From Pleurodeles waltl (Eukaryota; Chordata; Amphibia; Caudata; Salamandridae), in contig NC_090439.1 in NCBI RefSeq assembly GCF_031143425.1, forward strand, positions 357,068,027 to 357,132,026: a DNA stretch of 64,000 bases. Reading direction: 5' to 3'. Of this stretch, positions 22,250 to 32,808 are shown one piece after another. Below the pieces are notes generated by a model. It had not been told where the DNA came from. It saw only the letters and a program-made list of their open reading frames with translations, and ran no database searches. The translations under genes were made by a program, and so were the position numbers. How positions within the stretch are numbered: the first letter of the stretch is position 1; each line of letters begins with the position of its first letter.

Positions 22250-24010
22250 TTAAGTAAAAAAATTGTTCACAAGCTGTTGGCGCCTACGCACTCCTGCTGC
22301 CGTGTTAGGTTGTTCCCCCTCCTGTTGCAGGCCAGCATCCTCCTCATCATCATCCTCAGGCATGTCTGGGTCCGGTTCAAGGAGGGGAATGTTCCTTTTT
22401 ACACAAATATTGTGTAATATGGCACAAGTGAGTATGATCTTACAGACCATCTCTGGGGAGTATAGTAGGCTTCCGCCAGTGATGTCAAGGCAGTGAAACC
22501 TTGACTTTAGGATCCCAAAGGTCCGCTCCACAATGCTGCGTGTCCTCTTGTGGGCGTCATTGTATGCCCGCTCAGCAGCAGTATTTGGGTTCCCATATGG
22601 TGTCATTATCCAAGGCTGGATGCCATACCCCTGATCAGCTGAAAGAGAAACACAGAATGGTATCAATTAGATGTAGGAGGCACTGTTGTACGTATCTTTG
22701 ATGGAAGTAGTTGTGTTGTGTTGTCTGTGACTATTTTGTGTACTAATGTGACAACCTATGGTTGTTGGTGGAAACTTTGGCATTGTTTTTTTTCCTTGGC
22801 TGAGCAAGTGTTTGTTGGCTAACTGTTTGTCAGCAGGATGTATCGGTTTCTCAAGTACAGTGTGCCCTCCCTTGCATTGTGACTTGTGACACAGGTGTCT
22901 GTGTGTCCTCACTGGGGGTGTGATGATAGTTCCATGCAGAGTTGAAACATGAAAGTGTATTAGAAACGTTCAATTGAACATACCCAGGCCATCCCATCCC
23001 TTAAAACTTATGCATTGTATTAGTGTACAGGTTATTGTGAGACTTCCAATTTGCAAGGTGACATTTAGGCAACCACAGTCATGAATGTCTTCACACTAAG
23101 CTGTAGAGTAAATTCCAATGTGTGAGAGGTTCAATGGTGACTTGTGAAACATGGCTAGTGATGTGAGTACCTCAGTGTGTTCCTGTCTAGGTGTTGCTAT
23201 TGTGGTGTATGGGTTGTTTATCCTAGAGGGTTTCTGTGCAGTGAGTATATAAGTAGATTTTTGTCCTTACCAACAAGTAGTCCATTGCCATACCGTCCAT
23301 CCTGGAAGTGTTGGTTGATGGTGCTGTGACGGAAGATGAATGCGTCATGTACACTCCCAGGATATTTAGCCACAATGTTGCTGATCAGTCCTTGGTGATC
23401 GACTATGGCCTGCACGTTGATGGAATGTGTGTGCTTCCTGTTGCAGTAGAGGTGTTCACTCGCAGCAGGTGGCACAAGGCGTACGTGTGTGCAGTTGATT
23501 GCACCAAGGATGTGCGGAAAGCCACGTCGTAGAACCAAGAACCAAGGCGTAGAACCCCTGTTTAGTTTCCTGCTGCTTCTGCACTGTGTTAGGGAAGCAG
23601 ATGCGGCGGGGTGTCAGTCCAATGATGGCATCCAGTACTTTAGGCAGGAATGCGGAGAAAGATGGTTGTGAGATTCCACCAACCAGGGCACCAGTTGTCT
23701 GAAAGGAGCCACTTGCCAGCATGTGAAGTACGGCAAGCAGCTTTGTTTCTGTTGGGATAGTGCATGGAGTCACTAAAGTGGGGGCCAATTGCTGTTCAAT
23801 ATTTGTCAGCAGCTGCTGAATGGCCTGCCAGTTCAACCGGTACCTCTGGATGATGTCTCGTTCCCTGAGGCCATGCAGGGTTGTTCTTGGGTGGAATATC
23901 CTCTCCTGCCTTCTGCGCTGTCTTTGGGGTCCCTGCTGTTGTTGTTGTGGCTGCTGTTGTTGCTGCAGGGCTCTGCGTCTACGTGCACGCTGAAGAAAAA
24001 GCACCTCCAT
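22250..24010 (-). pseudogene. Harbinger B nuclease (HARBI1-like DDE transposase)
   Basis: Exon 1 (23271-24010) begins MEVLFLQRARRRRALQ; an ATG at 24085 is an alternative. It has a poly-Gln stretch, then RDIIQRYRLNWQAIQQLL, LAVLHMLASGSFQTTGALVG, ISQPSFSAFLPKVLDAI, GFYAL, GAINCTHV, HSINVQAIVD and GSVHDAFIFRHS, ending at a GT (complement of 23269-23270). Exon 2 (22250-22638) has ADQGYGIQPWIMTPYG, RSIVERTFGILKSRFHCLD and an acidic tail. The conserved acidic residues of VQAIVD, DQGY and VERTFG are kept, but the usual Asp in GAIDxTH is Asn. A short imperfect duplication near 23530-23550 shifts the frame between GFYAL and GFPHILG. It would cut and paste the element with its Myb-like partner. AATAAA occurs at the complement of 22212-22217. 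Confidence 0.85.
22639..23270 (-). other. Intron of the Harbinger B nuclease
   Basis: 632 bp between GTAAGG (minus, from 23270) and tttctctttcag before 22638. The phase is preserved, joining GLLV to ADQGYG. Confidence 0.7.
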
Positions 24011-24360
24011 GTCTCCCTGTTGCTGCTCTGCTGCTCTGTTGTTTGTTCTGTGTGTTCTGATTAAGTACAGGTGTGTTTGCCCCATTTTAACGCCTGCCCT
24101 GACCCAGGCGTTAAAATTTCACGATATTCGTGCTTTGCGCCATTTTTTTGCGCCGCCTGCCGCGCGGGAGTGATTTTTGCCCTGAAGCATAAATACCACG
24201 CACCGCTATGTGCGTCTGTTTTTGGACGGGAACGCCTACCCTGCATGTCATTAACGCAGGGCGGGGTGCCGCTTCCAAAAACTGGCGCACATAGCGCCAT
24301 TTTCCTGGTGCGCCGGATCGGGCGTCAGGGTTTAAATATGGGGCAACGTTTGCGCTGAAA
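24011..24360. other. Right subterminal region of Harbinger B
   Basis: GC-rich DNA made of inverted repeats (for example aacgcctgccctgacccaggcgtt near 24090 and gcgtctgtttttgg paired with ccaaaaactggcgc between 24210 and 24290). Similar modules occur in the MITE at 56355-57353, consistent with one family. Confidence 0.55.
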
Positions 24361-24383
24361 GTGCGTCAAATGTTTTGACGCAC
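24361..24383. repeat. Subterminal hairpin, right end of B
   Basis: gtgcgtcaaa-tgt-tttgacgcac, a palindrome using the same gcgtca word as the left subterminal region. Confidence 0.6.
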
Positions 24384-24387
24384 ATTC

Positions 24388-24414
24388 GGCGCAAACGGAG
24401 TATAAATATGCCCC
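24388..24414 (-). repeat. Harbinger B right terminal inverted repeat
   Basis: The minus strand reads ggggcatatttatactccgt, matching the left end in its first 15 or so bases. TSD TAT lies at 24415-24417. Confidence 0.85.
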
Positions 24415-24794
24415 TATATGTCCCAACCTAAGTTCAGTCTGGTTTTGAAGGATGTCTTCACAGCAATGATGAAACACCTTGGCAGCTTGATGCAGTTTCT
24501 CCGACATGGGGATTTAGCCCATGTGCAGGTTGACTTTTATGGTTTTGCATACATTCTACATGTGGTGGGGCTACAGATGGCACACATGTTGGCTTGGTTG
24601 CACCGCATGCCAATGAACAAGTATACTGCAACAGAAAGAACTTCCATTCCTTCAACGTCCAAGTTGTATGTTTTGCCGACCTATACATTTCACGTGTGCC
24701 CACATTTTCTGGGTTCAGTCCATGATGCTTTCATTATGCAGAACAGCACAATCACCCATGTCACAACTGTACCCGGACAGGGCCTGGCTGGTTC
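24415..24794 (+). pseudogene. Harbinger A nuclease, exon part 2
   Basis: This continues the nuclease exon broken at 10474. Removing Harbinger B and one TAT copy joins ACT GAT TAT to ATG TCC CAA in frame, giving MSQPKFSLVLKDVF, the counterpart of MSQPMFSKVLSRVL in element E. GSVHDAFI near 24715 is the typical mid-protein block. The first conserved Asp region (IDGTH in E) has degenerated. The exon ends at the GT of gtaagt (24795). Confidence 0.75.
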
Positions 24795-24892
24795 GTAAGT
24801 CACATCTGTCCTGTTTGTGTGTGTGCAATGTCTGTTGAGAAATTTTTGATAAGAAGGACTCATTGTTGCACATATGTACTATCCCTTAACAG

Positions 24893-25283
24893 GAGACTCA
24901 GCATATCCAAACTGTCCTTGGTTGTTGACGCCGCTGAGTAATCCAACTACCCCAGGGGAAGTCAGCTTTAATGAGGCACATGTAAGAACAAGGCAAGTAG
25001 TGGAATGGGCTGTTGGGCTCCTGAAGGACAGGTTTAGGTGTCTGGACCAAACTAGTCGAGCCCTCCTCTACTCATCCTGGAAAGTGTGTCAGATCGTTGT
25101 GGCCTGCTCTATGCTCCACAGCTTTTCCCTGAGGAGGAACATCCATACATCCCAGAGGAGAGGCAGCCTGCAGTGCGACCGGGTGAGCCTCCTGAAATGC
25201 CAAGTGAGGAAGTCATACCTCCAGGTGCATGGTTATTGGACTACGATGAACCTGTGATAAGGGACTGTTGTACTACTTTCTGA
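24893..25283 (+). pseudogene. Harbinger A nuclease, last exon
   Basis: The exon starts after an AG acceptor (24891-24892). It shows DSAYPNCPWLLTP (from the GDSGY block), NEAHVRTRQVVEWAVG (the VERxFG block with the catalytic Glu) and LLKDRFRCLD. A frameshift near 25135 is followed by a proline- and glutamate-rich tail ending at TGA 25281-25283. These are the last two conserved acidic blocks of Harbinger transposases. This outer copy is the oldest layer of the nest. Confidence 0.75.
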
Positions 25284-25828
25284 CATTTTGCAGCATGTCA
25301 ATTGAATTTAATCAAGCAGCTGCTGAATTTAGCAGTTCATTAGCACTTGGGTGGATGGGCAGAGATTTACTTCTTGCCAGCAGTGGAGGCAAAACAATGG
25401 CTGGACAGGATATGTCTTTGACCATTTTGAGGCCTAGTTGAACGTTATGCATGTCGACCTAGGGCTTTGTTGTGTATGTGATTGTAGTCATCATGTGGTC
25501 AGTGCATTGTGAATGTGTCTGCAGCCAGTTCCATTCTGGTGATGCATCTTAAGGCCTTGTTGATCATTTATGTTGCACACTGTGTCAGTCAACAATAGTT
25601 TCATCTTGGCTTAGCAGTTCAAGATTGAGGTAGGTGGCCAGCCACATCTCAGAGTTGAGCATTATCTGTATCTTGGTCCCTCCCAGGTGAGTAAACATGA
25701 TTTGAGAGTCATCAGGCTAGGATGTTTGGACTAGTGACTACTGTTCTGCTATTTGGAGTCACTTGAACAGGGCTTCCTGGGAGGGAGTTGCACTCAGGTC
25801 ATTCCCCTAGTTCCTGACACTAAACAAA
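25284..25828. other. Flank of Harbinger A, no gene seen
   Basis: 545 bp after the Harbinger A nuclease stop and before the retroviral LTR. No terminal repeat of Harbinger A could be recognised here. Confidence 0.3.
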
Positions 25829-26901
25829 TGTAGTAGATCCTGTTTAGTTTTAATGGGTCTCAGGAGTTTAGCTTAGCCTTCTGGCTTGCAGGCCTGTGCT
25901 CCCGTTCCCTAGTGACTTTTAACCAACTTAGCCTGCTCTGTCTTACCCTATTCATGTTATTATTTCTTTTAAAATGTCTGCCTTTGTTTAGAGTTAAAAC
26001 AGTGTTTCGATTTGTGTTAACAGGGCCACTCTGTGAAGGCATCACTATCAGTGTCAAAACCAAGTGATGTGCATAGGTATTCACATGTCCCTTTCTCACT
26101 TACGTTTGACAGGAACATAATGTACTTTGGGGGGATTTTTGACATAATTGCCACACAAGCCTGCCCCCTTAACTATTGTTGGGGAACATTCCTGTGTCAG
26201 GGGTCCTACAAGATCTATATAAATATATCTCACACTGACAAGAGTATACAAGGGATTCTTACTAGATGCCATCTCTGCCATCTATGCTGCACGTCACCCT
26301 GATGCGCAGACCAAGCCTTCATGTCCCCACGGAGTTTGATTTCCAAGGTAATGAGGGTTGGTGGGTGCGTCTTGTGGATATGGTACTGGCAGATTAGGTT
26401 TATTGCACCTAGCTCTCATTAGTTTAGAGATTAGGTTCTCCATGCTAGGGATTTCACATTTCATGCTTATTGTAAGATGGTGATAGGCTTTGTACTCACG
26501 ACTCTCATCTTCACAATCAAGCTTCTTTTAATATTAGTTATCCTAATCATTGCAGCTCATGCATTTTACAGTAGATTGCAGCCTTTTTAATGAACCGATT
26601 GAAAACTTTCTTGCATCTCCTTTATTGCCTGTGTGTGACTGAGACTTATTACTAATGTGAGAAAGGGTAATCCCTGTTTCACCATGACTCCCCTGAGACG
26701 ATGCAATTTAGAGTCCATGCATAAAGGCTGCCAGAGAACACCTTTTACTGCCTGGGTTTTTGGTGAGGTACTGCTAGTGACCTAGGAGGGTTAGGCCGAC
26801 AGTTGTTGCTTATTGTAGGATTGGCCTAGTCCCCTACAAACAAAAGTTCTGTCATCGCTAAACTAGCAGTCTTGCCTAGGAGCGAGAGTCCAATTATGAC
26901 A
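25829..26901 (+). repeat. 5' LTR of the retrovirus
   Basis: It begins TGTAGTAGATCCTG and ends CAATTATGACA, directly before a TGG that can start a primer-binding site. Its first ~290 bp align with the broken 3' LTR (44618-44665 plus 46859-47102). A TATA box lies at 26216. Length about 1.07 kb. The right boundary depends on the PBS call. Confidence 0.68.
26216..26223 (+). promoter_or_regulatory. LTR TATA box
   Basis: TATATAAA within the 5' LTR, about 685 bp before its 3' end, in a suitable place for the U3 promoter. Confidence 0.45.
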
Positions 26902-26919
26902 TGGTGCCACAAACAATAG
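26902..26919 (+). other. Candidate primer-binding site
   Basis: tggtgccacaaacaatag directly follows the LTR's terminal CA. A start of TGG is what tRNA-primed elements need. The match to a particular tRNA could not be tested. Confidence 0.35.
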
Positions 26920-27132
26920 TGTTTTGGGACTAATTTACATATGCCCCGGGTATCTCTGACTCACACACAGCTGGTATCCTAAGTACCATTAAACAGAGAT
27001 GTCTGTGGCCTTGGGTATAATCATCTTAAGCTGAATAGGGAACACCTAAATAGGCTGTAGGTTGTTCAAGCTTGAACTCTTAAAAGGACTTTCCCCCCAC
27101 TTTGTGTTCCATCTCTATTCCCATTAGTCAAT
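26920..27132 (+). other. Retroviral leader
   Basis: About 210 bp between the candidate PBS and the gag start. No distinct element is seen. Confidence 0.4.
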
Positions 27133-28363
27133 ATGCCTAATGCTATTGACATTCCAGAAAATGCTATACATGCATTAACAGTACATCTAATAACACATGG
27201 ATTGAAAGATGAGGGCAGGAATGTTACATTTATAGTGGAAGCAAATGAAGGTTTCCAAACAGACACATTATATTCCTGGGTCACCATTTCTCAAGAAGAC
27301 CCTACAACATTCACATTTCACACATAAGAAGTAGCAAACATACGACAACGGTACCAAGCTTACCAGTATCTTGAAATACTGATTACCCATCAAGAACATC
27401 AGAACTGGTTTAATGGCACCCTACCACATGTAATGCAACCCATGAGATTTGGTCCCTTAAGTAATGATGGACCAACGTGGCCAATTTTTGCCATGTATAC
27501 ACCACATTCAGGTGTACAAAACATACAGGCAGCTGTTCTACGCAATCTTTACTATGAAATAGTAACATTATATAGACTACTTGTTCAGTTTTCTGGATAG
27601 AAAAAAAAAAAATCTGCTGCAAGCTGTGTTTCCCCATATGGGACAAGAGGAAAAGCATAGAATTCTCACAATGTGCTTGCCATTCAGAATGGTTCCCACA
27701 GTGGACAACTGCACCACATGGGGTACAGTCTTTGCTGCAATATATGCTACAACACATGGTACCCCGACACTTGCAAATTTACATTTACTGGAAATGTTAA
27801 AACAAATTCTAAATGAACACAGGGCTGCTCCATCCATAGATTTGGGGATGAAACTGATGCATAACTGGGACACAGTATTCTCAATAATACTCAGTAACAT
27901 TAAAGGGGAAGCAGTGGCGTTGGTCATACGCCAGCAGCTCTGGGAGTTTCCACAGGTGGAAGAGGAGCGGCAGCTACCAAAAATTATTTCCGACACCTAT
28001 ACTAGTATAGGACGGGATGGTTTGGGAGCCAAACTGAAAAAGCCTGAAATTCAGAGTACCACTCCTAAAGACAGTGCTAAACAAGCACCAGAGGGTTCTA
28101 AAAAAGGCTGGGACAAACAAAAACAAAATAAAAGACAGACATCATTATTGAAGAACAAGACGTGGGCAGTGACCCTGCTGAACAGTGCGGCAGAAGTCAC
28201 AATATGTCGCCAGAGTCTGAATGATGATCTGGATGCGACTGCAACTAACGATTTTCTTGCAGTCGAGACTGCTCATGGGTGTGTTCTCCCACCCGACAGG
28301 GTTTATGATGTAAATAGCCAAATTGAGGGTGACATTCAGACATTGATTATGCAAAACGCATAA
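27133..28363 (+). pseudogene. Retroviral gag and protease remnant
   Basis: From the ATG at 27133 the frame runs, with stops at about 27325 and 27598, to 28363. The first ~320 codons look like a matrix/capsid-type protein and end in a Lys/Gln-rich stretch (about 28080-28150), as at the end of a nucleocapsid region. The same frame then enters a protease-like segment near 28160-28230. There the active-site block reads LLNSAAEVTIC instead of the usual LLDSGAEVT form, so the catalytic Asp is Asn. Having gag and protease in one frame does not by itself identify the virus. Its normal roles would be virion assembly and polyprotein cleavage; this copy is inactive. Confidence 0.6.
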
Positions 28364-28527
28364 AATCACGATATGATTTAATTCTCCCAGATTTCTGAAG
28401 CAGACACTGGACAGTTAAACCCACATGCATCCTTAAGAGGATTGCAGCAAAACATGCTAGAAGCAAAACACTTACACACGCATGACAAAAAAAAAAATCA
28501 GAAATCATTCTGATGCTATTGGGTTTG
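28364..28527 (+). pseudogene. Short pol remnant before solo LTR A
   Basis: About 160 bp linking the protease remnant to the LTR insertion point, including gtttg (28523-28527), the left TSD of solo LTR A. Most of the RT polymerase domain is absent here and elsewhere, so a deletion happened before the LTR insertion. Confidence 0.4.
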
Positions 28528-31199
28528 TGTAGGAAGTTGGCTCTGTATGTACTATTTCAAAGAAAGAAATAGCATGCACAGAGTCCAAGGGTTCCCCTTA
28601 GAGGTAAGATAGTTGCAAAAAGAGATAATTCTAATGCTCTATTTTGTGGTAGTGTGATCGAGCAGTAGGCTTATCAGAGGGTAGTGTTAAGCATTTGTTG
28701 TACACAAACAGGCAATAAATGAGGAACACACACTCAAGGACAATTCCAGGCCAATAGGTTTTTATATAGAAAAATATATTTTCTTTGTTTATTTTAAGAT
28801 CCACAGGTTCAAGATTTACAAACAATACTTTAAATGAAAGGTATTTCACTTAGGAACTTTAGGAACTATGAATTAGCAAAATAGCCTATACAGTTTTCAC
28901 ACAAATGGCAATAAGCTATTTTAAAACTGGACACAGTGCAATTTTCAACAGTTCCTGGGGGAGGTAAGTGTTTGTTAACTTTGCAGGTAAGTAAACCACC
29001 TACAGGGTTCAAAGTTGGGTCCAGGGTAGCCCACCGTTGGGGGTTCAGGGCAACCCCAAAGTTACCACACCAGCAGCTCAGGGCCGGTCAGGTGCAGAGG
29101 TCAAAGTGGTGCCCAAAACGCATAGGCTTCAATGGAGAAGGGGTGCCCCGGTTCCAGTCTGCCAGCAGGTAAGTACCCGTGTCTTCGGAGGGCAGACCAG
29201 GGGGGTTTTGTAGGGCACCGGGGGGGACACAAGTCAGCACAAAAAGTACACCCTCAGTGGCACGGGGCGGCCGGGTGCAGTGTGCAAACAAGCGTCGGGT
29301 ATGCGATGGAGTCCAATTGGAGACCAAGGGGTCTCTTCAGCGATGCAGGCAGGCAAGGGGGGGCTCCTCGGGGTAGCCACCACCTGGGCAAGGGAGAGGG
29401 CCACCTGGGGGTCGCTCCTGCACTGGAGGTCGGATCCTTCAGGTCCTGGGGGCTGCGGGTGCAGTGTCCTTACCAGGCGTCGGGTCTTTGAAGCAGGCAG
29501 TCGAGTTCAGGGGGAGCCTCTGGATTCCCTCTGCAGGCGTCGCTGTGGGAGCTCAGGGGGGTCAACTCTGGCTACTCACGGGCTCGCAGTCGCCGGGGAG
29601 TCCTCCCTGTAGTGTTTGTTCTCCACAAGTCGAGCCGGGAGCGTCGGGTGCAGAGTGCAAATTCTCACGCTTCCGACGGGAAACGTGGGTTCTTTCAAAG
29701 TTGCTTCTTTGTTGCAAAGATGCTTCTTTCTTGGAGCAAGCCGCTGTCCTCGGGGGTTCTTGGTCCTTTTAGATGCAGGGTAGTCCTCTGAGCCTTCAGA
29801 GGTCGCTGGACCCTGTTGAACGCATCGCTGGAGCAGTTCTTTTGAAGTTGGGAGACAGGCCGGTAGAGCTGGGGCCAAAGCAGTTGGTGTCTCCGTCTTC
29901 TCTGAAGGTTTTTTCAGCTCAGCAGTCCTTCGTCATCTTAGGTTGCAGGAATCTATCTTGCTGGGTTCTGGGAGCCCCTAAATACTCGATTTAGGGGTGT
30001 GTTTAGGTCTGGGGGGGTTAGTAGCCAATGGCTACTAGCCCTGAGGGTGGCTACACCCTCTTTGTGCCTCCTCCCTGAGGGGAGGGGGGCGCTTCCCTAA
30101 TCCTATTGGGGGAATCCTCCATCTGCAAGATGGAGGATTTCTAAAAGGCAGAGTCACCTCAGCTCAGAACACCTTAGTGGCTGTCCTGACTGGCCAGTGA
30201 CTCCTCCTTGTTTTTCTCATTATCTCCTCCGGCCTTACTGCCAAAAGTGGGGCCGTGGCCGGAGGGGGCGGACAGCTCCACTAGCTGGAGTATCCTGGGG
30301 AGCTGTAACAAAGGGGGTGAGCCTTTGAGGCTCACCGCCAGGTGTTACAGTTCCTGTAGGGGGAGGTGAGAAGCACCTCCACCCAGTACAGGCTTTGTTA
30401 CTAACCACAGAGTGACAAAGGCACTCTCCCCATGTGGCCAGCAACATGTCTGGTGTGTGGCAGGCTGCTAAAACTAGTCAGCCCACACTGGTAGTCGGGT
30501 ATGGTTTCAGGGGGCATCTCTAAGATGCCCTATAGGGTGTATTTTACAATAAAATGTACACTGGCATCAGTGTGCATTTATTGTGCTGAGAAGTTTTATA
30601 CCAAACTTCCCAGTTTTCAGTGTAGCCATTATGGTGCTGTGATGTTCGTGTTTGACAGACTCCCAGACCATATATTCTTATGGCTACCCTGCACTTACAA
30701 TGTCTAAGGTTTTGCTGAGACACTGTAGGGGCATAGTGCACATGCACCTATGCCCTCACCTATGGTATAGGGCACCCTGCCTTAGGGCTGTAAGGCCTGC
30801 TAGAGGGGTGACTTATCTATACCTATAGGCAGTGTGAGGTTGGCATGGCACCCTGAGGGGAGTGCCATGTCGACTCAGTCATTTTATCCCCACCAGCACA
30901 CACAATCTGGCAAGCAGTGTGTCTGTACTGAGTGAGGGGTCCCCAGGGTGGCATGAAACATGCTGCAGCCCTTAGAGACCTTCCCTGGCATCAGGGCCCT
31001 TGGTACCAGGGGTACCAGTTACAGGGGACTTACCTGGATGCCAGGGTGTGCCAATTGTGGAAACAAAAGTACAGGTTAGGGAAAGAACACTGGTGCTGGG
31101 GGCTGGTTAGCAGGCCTCAGCACACTTTCAAATCATAACTTGGCATCAACAAAGGCAAAAAGTCAGCGGGTAATCATGCCAAGGAGGCATTTCCTTACA
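28528..31199. mobile_element. Solo LTR A (2.67 kb)
   Basis: Starts TGTAGGAAGTTGG and ends ...TTTCCTTACA, so the ends are TG...CA with the short inverted repeat TGTAGGAA/TTCCTTACA. It is flanked by the 5-bp duplication gtttg (28523-28527 and 31200-31204). There is no internal region, so it is a solo LTR left by recombination. Its right part (30222-31199) was copied by the tandem duplication and reappears at 37198-38176. It has no coding content; frames in its GC-rich middle are incidental. Confidence 0.9.
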
Positions 31200-31204
31200 G
31201 TTTG

Positions 31205-32608
31205 CCTATGTCACCTTTAATGAGGGCGACATGGTGCCCAAAGCATATAAATCACATTTATACTCCAATGCTTTGCACCCAAAGAAAAAAAATGTGACTG
31301 CTGTACAGATGGCTGTCGTAAAGGAGAGGCCACTTGCCCATGGGAAAAGCATTATTGCCACCACCCCATTGCCGGCTTTAGAGGCCGTCACCAAAGCAAG
31401 AGTTTCTAACGCTAAAGCATAACATCCACGTTTGATACAATGGGCAGCCTCCCAGACTGCCACCGATATTGATTACATCTTTAACCCAAAGCTACAAACA
31501 CAATAATTTCTCCAATATGAACATGAGTGCCCGACTCCTCTTAACATCCTGCCACTTGACAGATACCAAACTGACATTTACACTGATGGTTCAACACAAC
31601 CAGCTGTAGGTACAAAACATCAATCCTCAGCCGCTTGCGCTGCCTTGAGCGGAGTGATAAAGGATGGTGTATTCCACCCTCAGAATACCTACACGCAGAC
31701 GCTGGGGGACAGCACAGCACAAGTGGCTGAACTTAAAGCTCTCATTTTGGCACAGGAACATTTGGATTTAGAACACCTTTCATTGATTGTGTCTGATTCA
31801 TGTGTCCAGTCATACAATGGTTATCTTAATCATTTGAGGTTGAAAGCGTTCAGAGACTCAAAAGGGAACACCATAAAACACAGAACTCTGTATGGAAGGG
31901 TGGCTGATCTTCAGGATAAGCTACCAGATGCTCATGTGTAGTACATACATTGCACCAGCATGCAACAATTCCTAGGGTTGGAGATCCCCCAACCAAGATC
32001 AGAGATTAAAGCTTGTCAAAGCTGTGCATGAGGGTGTTGCATCAGCTCCTGCTGGTGTTACTGCCACAATAACACTCTTACAGAAATGCTTTTGGTGGGC
32101 AGGTCTATACAAACAGACCAAGCAATATGTATTTTGCTGTGACATTTGCCGCCACATTAAAGGTTCACACATTAAATGCCCTCTGCAGACATCCCTCTTA
32201 GTTTTCCTCAGGTCATTACGATGTGTGTGCCTTAACAATTGTGGTCCCTTACAACCTGTTGGTGCATACAAATACATCTTAGTCGCTGTGGATTCTCTGT
32301 GTATGGCCACAGCGGTCGGCTGACACAGCAATTTTCGTGATGATAGTTCATCCGCCAATGCTGCCACATTAGGAATAATGGATTTGCCAACAACTTCTAC
32401 AGGCTAGATTCCTAAGGTTGGGGATCTGGTTTGTGAGAAGATTGCTGTGAAGAAGGAATTCAGCCCATCCTACAGAGCACCGGTTACAGTCCTGGGAATA
32501 CAGGGCACCAACAATGTCATCCTACCACCACTGCCAGGTTCTATAGAGAACACATTTGTCTCCAACAACAACATAAAGTTGCATTATGTGGCTGATCCTG
32601 CAAGGTAG
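31205..32608 (+). pseudogene. Retroviral RNase H and integrase remnants, copy 1
   Basis: Frames from about 31205 include an RT connection part (DMVPKAYKSHLYSN), then RNase H with YTDGST near 31580, AELKAL near 31730 and VSDSCV near 31790, all three acidic positions present. The integrase N-terminal zinc-binding region follows (HEGV near 32026, CCDICRHIK near 32140). A cut-down core has YKYILVAVDS near 32270, where the first core Asp region reads NNCGPL. The core is truncated and jumps to a C-terminal domain (KVGDLVCEKIAVKKEF) ending at TAG 32606-32608. Several stops and frameshifts are present. The enzyme set is dead. Confidence 0.65.
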
Positions 32609-32808
32609 ACCCAGAGGTCCCTTGGGTAGACCCTGGTTCCCTCTCAATACTCAACAGGACATACCTCTACAAAAAAATAATTAACAGCACTTGTGAATAC
32701 ACCAACATGTACAACAATGCTACAAATGCCTCCTCAAGCATGGGGAGGGCCGAGAATGAGCTTCTACTGATTCCTGTTACCACTTCACTGATAAGAACTG
32801 TCTAAGAT

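Larger units (their letters stand above)
10475..24414. mobile_element. Harbinger B: 13.9-kb three-gene PIF/Harbinger transposon
   Basis: Terminal repeats gggccatatttata... at 10475 and its inverted partner ending ...tataaatatgcccc at 24414, flanked by TAT on both sides (10472-10474, 24415-24417). Subterminal hairpins lie at both ends. Contents: a Myb-like gene (+, 10794-14285), a second SANT-like gene (-, 15850-19534), a 140-bp tandem repeat (19951-20731) and a HARBI1-like nuclease (-, 22250-24010). It was inserted into the nuclease exon of an older Harbinger. At 13.9 kb it is long for the superfamily. A deletion derivative with similar ends lies at 56355-57353. Confidence 0.88.

Noticed and set aside
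28936..29994. GC-rich open frames in solo LTR A
   Set aside because: Several overlapping frames on both strands with no domain; the segment is explained as LTR by TG...CA ends and TSD.
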